64,000 bases of DNA, from the NCBI GenBank assembly GCA_027924585.1, contig BSBM01000436.1, positions 10,431,001 to 10,495,000 on the forward strand. Direction: 5' to 3'. Origin of the DNA: Larix kaempferi (Eukaryota; Streptophyta; Pinopsida; Pinales; Pinaceae). Positions within the stretch are counted from its first letter, which is position 1, and each line of letters starts with the position of its first letter. Below the pieces are notes generated by a model, which ran no database searches, was not told the DNA's origin, and saw nothing but the letters and a program-made list of their open reading frames with translations. This document shows positions 56,396-64,000 of this stretch, in pieces. Position numbers and translations under genes: made by a program.

Positions 56396-58163
56396 TCATT
56401 AATCAATTCATAACAATAAACACAAGAAGGCTCAAACCATAGAACACAAGATGTAATGTGGAAACCCAATAGGGAGAAAAACCACAATATATTTATAAAA
56501 TCTTTATGAATCTTGAGTAGGCACCAACCTACTATTACAATGTTTGCAAGCACCAACTTGTGGGAGACACCATTCTCCAAAATAAAAGTATTTGCAGACA
56601 CCAATTTTTTGGAGACACCAATCCCTCAAATTTTTACACGCACCCACTTGTAGGAGACACCAATATCCTATGTTCATAAGATCATTCTTGGTTCTGCTTT
56701 TGTATCAACTCACTTCTTAGTTTTGTCTTTAACTATGCTTATACTCTGTATGTGCCCATTTTTTTGTTTGTGCATATTAAATCTCAATCCTTAGTTTGTC
56801 TTGATCTCACGCTTCCTTGATTTTTGTCCGTGTTCATATACTTATCATACCTACAATACCTTCATCGACCTTCAACTAAAGAAAATCAGGTGATTGGTTT
56901 CCTACAGTTCCTATAACAACACGTCCTTCAATTCCTATAACAACATGCAGTTCTAGTAACACTCTGTAGTTCTAGCAATGGCATGTCCTTTGCACTTTCA
57001 GTAACATCCTGCAGTTCTTGTAACACATCCTGTGCACTTACGATAATGTCATTCAGTTCCTGTAACACATCTAATTCTTTACTAACACAATTCATTACCT
57101 GCAGTATACTTCGTGTCCATACCCATAGATTCACTTCTTGCAATTACGTTCATACACGATGCTTTCTTATGAATTTGTGACCTGTTCATTATCTAGAGTT
57201 TTCTCATACATACAACATGTTCAATCACTAATACATTGCCTCCTATTTTAACCACGTCCATTTCATAGAACTTCAATAATTTGTATCACCTAGAACTTCC
57301 TTGGCAAGTTCACTTCAGATCCACAAAATCATTTTGCTCCAGAGAGAGAGTCGACTGTACAATCTTCACTATCCTCATCATCTTAAAGCGTTGTGTTGCA
57401 CGTGTAATGCACATTGCTTCATATTTCTCCCATGTTCATGCCCAAATATTCATGCATCAAAATCGATTGGGGAAATTTGTATTAATATATTATATGAGTC
57501 ATTGTTCATCTTTGGAATATTTTATGGGTTGGCTCCAATCCGTTTTTCAAAAGAGTGTTGAACAAGTTCAAAGACTCCAACACATTGCCTTGAATCTTAT
57601 TCCAAACCCACCAATAAGATATGTGGAATCTTAAACATGTTTTTCCTCATTCAAGAGCCAGATGGATGCATTTGTGGTATTTCCATACATACTCCTTTGT
57701 AATTGTGTATTAATTTGATGATTTTCCTAGGCAATATTGACGATGAGATTTTGGAACAAAGAATGGTGAGCGGCTTATGCTTTGAGCCCAGAGGCGATGG
57801 GATTTCTTAGTGTCTTGATAACCAATGTCCTCAACTTGGGCAATGGAAGAATCATTATTATTATGACTAGTACTAAGGAGGCCAAGGATCTCTTGCATTT
57901 TGGGGCCTTTCTCATCATTTATGTTTATGCTTGGGAGAGTTTTGAGTCCAAGCCAATGGGATAATGGTGGCTTGGTAGACAAGCAATATTTTGCACAACA
58001 TCCCTAACACCAAATGCCTTTTATTCATTTTGCATCTTATGTAGTTGGTGCCCATGATCTTGAGACATATTCCCCTGTGTCATCAGATCTCTAAGTAAAG
58101 AAAGCAGACTCTAACTTTGATTCATCTCTTGTTGACATCAATGACAACTAAACTTGTTTAACA
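56327..58163 (-). repeat. 5' LTR of copia-1
   Basis: Minus-strand start TGTTAAACAAG (58163), end AAGTCAAACA (56327). Aligns with 29414-31674 in several blocks (for example around ttgcatattaaa, cagttc(c/t)tgtaac and atcattattattatgac). About 530 bp shorter owing to indels. Confidence 0.8.
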
Positions 58164-58362
58164 ACTTGGAGTAAAATATTTTTATCCTATGGAATTTGGG
58201 CCAATAATTTTAGAAAAAAAATGAAAATTGACAAATATGTTTTTTGGAAAAAACCATAAAAAATTAGCCTATGACTAAATTTCACCCCTTAAATTTTCCT
58301 AGATTGGATCCAAACCCTTTCAACTTGAAAAAGGAGAAATATGCGAGTGGGATTTGATCCAC
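58164..58362. other. Flank between copia-1 and the LINE
   Basis: 58169-58231 is the right copy of the 62-bp flank sequence (left copy 29343-29404). The rest is non-coding. Confidence 0.6.
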
Positions 58363-58483
58363 TTTTTTTCAGCAAAAAAAAACCGTACTATTGTTATTTA
58401 TAGGATAAATCAAATAGTACAACGATAATGCTTTATTAGCACAGTTCTGGATCATTCCAAAATCTCATACAGTCTAATCAAAA

Positions 58484-59222
58484 TTATAACTTACAAAACA
58501 TATATACTGCTATCTTATCAAAGATCTCCAAAACAAGATCAGAAAACCATATCAGAAAACCATCAGAATTCCAAGAAGAACATGGATCCATTGGACTCCA
58601 ACTGTTCACAATGGTATTCTTCCCAAAAAAGTAAACCTTCATCAGAATCCAAAGCTTGTTTGGATAGTTCATCTGCCATCCTGTTATTCTCCCTAAAGAT
58701 ATGCTGAAGCGAAATGTCTTGAAAAGACTAATGTTCAAGCTTGATTCTCTCACACCAATGATAGAGAGCAGACACCTGCAATTTATATTCCCCCAACGCC
58801 CATTTGATAGCTACATGCGAATCACCGAAAACTTTGATATCCACTAGGACAAATAAGTTAGCCACTTTAATAATAATCCATAATGCCAACAGTTCAGCCT
58901 TCATGTTGGTCCCCTTACCACATTTCAATTTAAAAGTGTAGTAATGATCCAGGTTAAGGAATATCACACCACCTGCTGCACAATGACCAGCTACAGCAGC
59001 ACCATCAAAGAAAAGAACAGGTTTGTCCATTTGAATATCCAGAGAAAAGACCTGTTTATATTTAGGGCCAGATCGTTTACCTTGATAAATGGCAAACTGT
59101 TGAAGACTGATAGTACAAACCAATAAAACATTTGGAGGCATATTATCAAACAAAGCTCTATTTCTCATAAGCCACACACTCCAGCAAATAAAAACATGGA
59201 GGATGTCAAGGGATTTATACAT
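58484..59222 (-). pseudogene. LINE RNase H domain and C-terminus
   Basis: Catalytic pattern V-L-F-F-D-G-A-A-V-A-G-H, then M-K-A-E-L-L-A-L-W and V-F-G-D-S-H-V-A. After a stop at 58728 the tail (A-D-E-L-S-K-Q-A-L-D-S-D-E-G-L-L-F-W-E-E) continues in the other frame. The tail matches 8105-8200. Confidence 0.85.
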
Positions 59223-59228
59223 CTTGCT

Positions 59229-60274
59229 CTAGTAGTACATACTTGAAGTAAAATCCACATTAGCCCAAGCATTAGCAATCTTAAGAGATTTGCAAACACT
59301 ATCCCAAATCTCCCTGGTAAATGCACAATTAATAAAAAGATGTGATATACTTTCAGCTCCTGCCTTGCACAAAATGCAAAAGTTAGGTCCCATCCATCCT
59401 CTCCGGATTAGATTATCCCATGTTTTCAACTTATTCATAAATACAAACCATAAGAAGAATTTCAACTTGATGGGAAACTTCCACAACCAAAGTTTCTGAT
59501 ACCACCAATGAGCAGGGAAAATACACTTATGTTTAATAATAGTCCTGTAAGCCTCCTTAGTTGTCACCAAACTAGTCTTAGGATTCCCATGACAAATTAT
59601 CTTATCAGCAACGCCAATAGCTCTACAGCCTGCCCCAATTAAAGAATTGATATATTCATCCCACACATGAGCACTGTTCCCAACCAAACCAAGATCCAAA
59701 GAATTAGACCAGTAACCATCAACATTGTTTTTAATAACTCGGTCTAAGGTAAAGAGGCCCAACCTTCTGAGGTGTGAAAGTACATCCGTTGGTAAACTAT
59801 AATTATCAAAAATTCTTTCAATTGGATCAACACCAATAGAGATTTCCTTCCCATCACCCATTCTCCAGCAAAGTTCCAGTGCCAACCATTTATAAACCTT
59901 CAAAAAACCATTCCAGACCGGAGAAATCCCTCTGGTTTTTTTATTTGCAAATCTGAACCAATGACTGATATTCATCTTAATGTATTTCAAATAAAGGACC
60001 TCCGACCAGAGAGTCTTGCTGAAAAGACCTCTCTAGAAAGAATTTAACCTCAAGGCTTCACTAAAAGAAGAAATATCTTTAATACCCTAACCCCCAGCAC
60101 TTTCAGAAATAACTAGTTTCTCCCAGCCTGTCATAACCAACACAACTTTCTTCAAACCCCCAGACCAGATAAAATTGGAAAAAAGTTGTTGCAATGACTT
60201 TAAAACAGCCCGAGGGACTGGAAGCAAAGAGAACTAGTGCATTGGTATTCCAGTCAACACTGCTTTAACTAAAA
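59229..60274 (-). pseudogene. LINE ORF2 RT C-terminal and zf-RVT region
   Basis: Minus frame 59990-59229 (253 codons) holds W-Y-Q-K-L-W-L-W-K-F-P-I-K-L-K-F-F-L-W, then R-G-W-M-G-P-N-F-C-I-L-C and E-S-I-S-H-L-F-I-N-C-A, the zf-RVT Cys/His motif of plant LINEs. The part between 60274 and 59990 has several stops. Confidence 0.82.
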
Positions 60275-61723
60275 TCAATTCCCACCGATAGATAAGAGTC
60301 GAAAAGACCAATGTGAAATTTGGCTTTCAACATTTCTTAATAACCACCCCCAATCTCTGATTAGATATCCATTGGGTTTTAAAAAATACCCAAGATACTT
60401 CAGGCCCTCACTCAAACAATAGGCTTTATAAGGTAACACAGTCCAAATATAATCCAACTCAAAATCCTCTAAAAGATTATAATAAAGACAGGTTTTGGAA
60501 TTACTCACCTTCATCCCTGAAGCACTGCAGAAGAGATTTATAATGTTTATAAAATTCCCCCATTCCTCAATGGAAAACACCCCAACCAGTAACAAGTCAT
60601 CCACAAATTGGATATGAGTCAAAGAGAGTGATTTGTCAATATTCAATCCCTTAATCATTCCAGCCCTTTTAGCATGTGAAATAAGCAGACTCAAACCATC
60701 AATAACCAAAAGGAACAGTAAGGGGGATAATGAACACCCCTGTCTTATTCCTCTAGAACATCTGAAAAAATCAGTTGGATCACCATTGACCAAGGCAACT
60801 ATATTCATAGAAGTCACGCAAGCCATTATCCATCTGATAGTCATCTGAGGAATCCCAGTTTGAATAAGAATGATTCTCAGAAAATCCCAATTAACCCGAT
60901 CATATGCCTTCTCCAAGTCCATCTTGAGAATGATAGCCTTCTTTTTATTTACTTTAATAGTGTGCAACAGTTCCTGGGTTAACCCAACAAAATCCAGTAT
61001 CTATCTATTCTCCAAAAAGCCAAATTGTTCCTTAGAAATAAACTTGGACATAAAAGGTTTCAGCCTCAAAGCAATAATTTTAGAAACAATTTTGTAAGCA
61101 AGATTACAAAGGGCAATCGGTTTGTAGTCACCAAAAAATTTGGGCTCATTGCATTTAGGAATCAAGGTCAAGAAGGTAGCATTCATCACTCCAGAAATAA
61201 ACCCATTCACCTGAGAATATTCCACCATTTTCAAGATCTCATCACCCATAAGATCAAAAAAGTGAAGGAACAACTCCACAGTCCACCCATCAAGGCCTGG
61301 ACTCTTGTCTTTGGCAAATAACTTTAAAGTCTCCTCCACTTCCTCTAAGGTAACTTCAATAATAAAATCTTTTGACATATCCTCATCACAATACCTGGGA
61401 TAGAGTTTAGCCACCTTGAGCTGATCAAGAAAGTCACATTCCTTATGATCAGTATAAATATTACTGAAAAATCTTTTAGCTGTCACCTGTAGCTCTTTTT
61501 TCCTAGACAAAACAGTACCAGTTTCATCTTCAATATGCCAAATAGAGTTAAGATTCCTTCTGTGCGAGGCAAATGCATGGAAGAAATTAGAATTTTTATC
61601 TCCATGTTCGATCCAGATAGTGTGACTTTTGAGTCTCCATTCCCTCTCTTCCATCTCCAAAATTTCATTCTTTTTTACCTCCAATCTTTTCAAAATAGCA
61701 AAATCCTCAACAAAGAGAGGCAC
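60275..61723 (-). pseudogene. LINE reverse transcriptase
   Basis: Two frames of 240 and 230 codons (61723-61001; 60967-60275) separated by one stop near 61000. Motifs: D-K-S-P-G-L-D-G-W-T-V-E, then A-L-C-N-L-A-Y-K-I-V-S-K, L-K-M-D-L-E-K-A-Y-D-R-V, G-I-R-Q-G-C-S-L-S-P-L-L-F and the catalytic box Q-F-V-D-D-L-L (residues 120-126 of the second frame). The catalytic residues are intact. Confidence 0.9.
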
Positions 61724-62679
61724 CTCCCGATTTCCAGAAAGAAGAGATTGAATCTGCTTGTCAACCTCTTTTAATTCAGGTAAATCCTTTTTCTTCTAAA
61801 GATGAATCCAATCAGAAACTATAGCTTTCAAGGCTCAAAGATTATAACAAAAAGCATCCATATCATTCAAAGCAGGATCAATGTCCAGATTTGTCCAAGA
61901 TTCGTGACCATATCACAGAAATCCTTCTAGCTCAACCAAGAGCTATTAAATTTGAAGGGAAAGTGACCTTTCTGATCAAGATCACAAAATTGGAACAACA
62001 CGGGCCAATGGTCTGAAACCTTCTGATTACTAACCCACGACTTATAAGATCCACCGGCGTCCAGAAGATCCAAGTTGACCAGAAAATTGTCTAGACGTTT
62101 ATGAATGCCAGCCTCCGCTTGATGGCCATTTGTCCAAGTGGGTACCATAACAGCTGGTCAAACATCAATTAGATTATGTGTCTCTAATAATTCAGTAAAG
62201 AACATGCCCAAATCATCTTGCCGAGCACGAAGCCCACAAACTTCTGAAGCCCATCTGGTGAAATTCAAATCCCCTGCAATCATAAGATTGCCAATATTCA
62301 ACAATCCAGACTCTAAAAGTGAGTTCCAGAAATTAATCCTCTCATGATAAGGCCCATAGCAGTTCAAAACATAAAATTTCAAATTGTTGACAAGACAAAC
62401 CCCATCAAGTAAAATGCCCCATCGGGTTTTATATGCCACAAAAGAAAAAAATCTAGGATCCCAAGCAGTCAACAACCCCCCAGATAAACCAATCGAACTG
62501 ACAGCCACCACTTCCCAATTCGGCAATAAGTTAGAAATCTTAACCACAGTAGTCGAATCAACACACATGGTTTCTTGTAACAATAAAATATTTGACCCAG
62601 TAGCATTTAACAAATGAGATAAGGCCCTAAGTCGAGTAGCCTTACCCATCCCTCGAATATTTAAAGAACAGAAGGACAT
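61724..62679 (-). pseudogene. LINE endonuclease domain
   Basis: Starts MSFCSLNIRGMGKATRLRAL. Exonuclease-endonuclease-phosphatase fold with L-L-Q-E-T (Glu), N-C-Y-G-P-Y, I-A-G-D-L-N-F-T-R and, after a stop at 62158, R-L-D-N-F-L-V-N and S-D-H-W-P-V-L. It nicks target DNA at the start of target-primed reverse transcription. Further stops between 61930 and 61724. Confidence 0.88.
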
Positions 62680-62732
62680 TAAGAACCCAATCCCAAAGGA
62701 TGGCTTGCTCTAAGATCCTCCATACAAGGTAG

Positions 62733-63333
62733 CTAAATATTCATGGGCGACCCCACCATCAATCTTTCAGACAAAGGCAAAAACTTCTCATCAACACCAT
62801 TATCCTTATTAACCTTAACCTTAGCCTTCTTACGTCTAATGGTAACATTTTGAAATTTCAGAGAAGAAGAGGCCAAAACATCGGGATTATTCGAGGGATT
62901 CTTCGAATAAACAGTTAACGGGGACATCTTAGGTTTACCAATAACACCCTCATATCCTGAATCCTTAAGAAGATCAAACTCAAACTCCAAAAATATACCA
63001 CCCCTATCCACCGACAGAGACCTACCCTCTCGTGACAGTAACCCTTTCTGAACCGAGGTCTGACAAGGTGAAACAAGAGAACTTTTCCCAAACAAATCCC
63101 TACAAACAGGCTTCTTAAACCCCCGGTCCGAAACAGGCTCAACATCAAAAGAAGGAACATTCCCCAAGTTTAGTTTAACTTCACCAATCATAATCCTATG
63201 ATTTAATGAGTTTTCCATAGCCTCAATGTAATCTAACTCTTCATCAGTAATAACATTAACAGGTGAAGCAATATCAAAAGTAGACTTACCCGGAAGCTTA
63301 GAGCAAGTATCATTAGGGCTCGACTTTTCTTCC
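62733..63333 (-). pseudogene. LINE ORF1, C-terminal part
   Basis: Open minus frame from the break at 63333 (Q-E-E-K-S-S-P-N-D-T) to 62733. Basic C-terminus (T-I-R-R-K-K-A-K-V-K-V-N-K). The usual N-terminal domain and knuckle of plant LINE ORF1 are beyond the LTR insertion, so they are outside the window. The Met at 63218 is internal, not the true start. Confidence 0.65.
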
Positions 63334-64000
63334 TGTTAACACCCAAAAAGTGCTCACTAGCTCATTCCCTTATTCACATGACCCATTTGTCCACTTTTCC
63401 CCCATCTGAGCCTCTGAAACCAACAAAAGGTCACCAAAAGACCTTAGTACACCCCTTTTTCCCACTCAAAAAGATTATTTTTTCTGAAAAGCATAAAAAA
63501 CCCTCAAAAAGCGTCCAAATTCCCAAAAATATTAAAAAGGGAATAAAAATATTAATTTTATTCAAAAAAGGAAAAAGGAGGGAAAAGTACCTAAACCATG
63601 TTGGTCAATACCATTTGGTTTCCACAAAACCACAAATGGTATTCCCCACCACCAAAACCTATAAAAAGGTGGTAGGGGCTCCTCATTTCACATCCACTCA
63701 TATTCCTATCCTCATGCTGCCAAAATCTCCCTTGAGTATTTGGCCATTGTAGCAAGCCTTGGAGAAAGGACCCATTGGAGATTGGAGCTGCTCACCATTG
63801 GAGCCATTCAACAAACCTTCATCACTTGGAGGTATTGTACTTGTAAGCATTTGCTTGCCCCATTGTTAATACAAAAATTATTTTTTATCTTTCTTGTTCT
63901 TGTTTTTAAAATATTTCCATTATTTGCTTATATTCTTGCATAGATCCATGATTAGTTTAGTTTAGTTTTGTTTAGATTAGTTTCTTGTTTAATTCTATTT
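63334..64000 (+). repeat. Start of a further LTR, running out of the window
   Basis: TGTTAACACCCAAAAAGTGC begins exactly where the LINE ORF1 reading stops. A TATA box (TATAAAAA, 63660-63667) lies about 326 bp in. At least 667 bp. No end is visible, so whether this is a solo LTR or a full element is unknown. ORF 63378-63752 is not supported as a gene. Confidence 0.6.

Larger units (their letters stand above)
29414..58163 (-). mobile_element. copia-1: outer Ty1/copia element, split by a gypsy insertion
   Basis: Minus-strand element: 5' LTR 56327-58163, gag 56121 down to 54618, [gypsy insertion 33830-54617], protease 33829-33541, unknown distal part, PPT 31675-31687 and 3' LTR 29414-31674. Gag and protease are the copia type. 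Integrase, RT and RNase H are not recognisable in the 1.9 kb between protease and the 3' LTR, so it was probably non-autonomous already before being split. Long LTRs (1.8-2.3 kb) and a coiled-coil-bearing Gag with several knuckles recall the Sirevirus-like group (inference). Confidence 0.8.
58363..63333 (-). mobile_element. L1-type LINE (non-LTR retrotransposon), decayed, 5' end lost to an LTR
   Basis: Minus strand: end of ORF1 (63333-62733), ORF2 with apurinic endonuclease (62679-61930), RT (61723-60275), zinc-binding zf-RVT region (about 59560-59290) and RNase H (59222-58728), then a 3' UTR and a poly(A) run (58363-58369). The order EN-RT-zf-RVT-RNase H is that of plant L1 LINEs. Many stops. 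An LTR starting at 63334 cuts ORF1. Confidence 0.92.

Noticed and set aside
63378-63752. Plus-strand 124-codon ORF near the right edge
   Set aside because: Lysine/proline-rich low-complexity frame inside an LTR; TATA box overlaps its region; no domain.

Overview
The window is nuclear plant DNA, almost entirely transposable elements and their remains, plus two nuclear-type tRNA-Lys genes. No intact ordinary host protein gene is visible. The large nested LTR elements, a Tat/Athila-like Ty3/gypsy element with extra modules, an L1-type LINE, CACTA-type and possible Penelope-type footprints, and long AT-rich spacers suggest a large-genome seed plant. A gymnosperm is my guess (inference only; no species-diagnostic gene is present).

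Layout. 1-2951: a gutted Ty3/gypsy element (gag, protease, RNase H and integrase pieces, 3' LTR). 2952-5375: a probable CACTA transposon 3' part, with an acidic last exon, a 12-bp-period repeat and a terminal CACTACAACAAA inverted repeat. 5401-16165 and 17331-28115: two copies (A and B) of a segmental duplication. Each copy carries an integrase-less Ty1/copia element, part of a second LTR element in opposite orientation, and one tRNA-Lys(UUU) gene. Copy A also has a private insert with a LINE 3' end and a 241-bp tandem duplication.

29414-58163 is a three-level nest. The outermost element is a minus-strand Ty1/copia element (called copia-1) with gag, protease and two LTRs. It is split by a plus-strand Ty3/gypsy element (33830-54617; LTRs of about 1.57 kb; near-matching target duplication tttgt/tttat). 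The gypsy element is itself split between its protease and reverse transcriptase by a young minus-strand Ty1/copia element (copia-2, 39153-46450; perfect ATAGA target duplication; LTRs about 98 % identical by eye). LTR divergence by eye (gypsy about 10 %, copia-2 about 2 %) agrees with the nesting order. 58363-63333 is a decayed minus-strand L1-type LINE, whose ORF1 is cut by the start of another LTR (63334 to the window end).

The most unusual part is the distal third of the gypsy element. After integrase it has a long third ORF (50130-52957) of unknown function with a coiled-coil C-terminal half, preceded by its own TATA-type promoter sequence. The same element also has two gag-like modules, the second lying between protease and reverse transcriptase. 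Other points of interest are two copies of a hammerhead-ribozyme-like motif and the duplicated, diverging tRNA-Lys genes.
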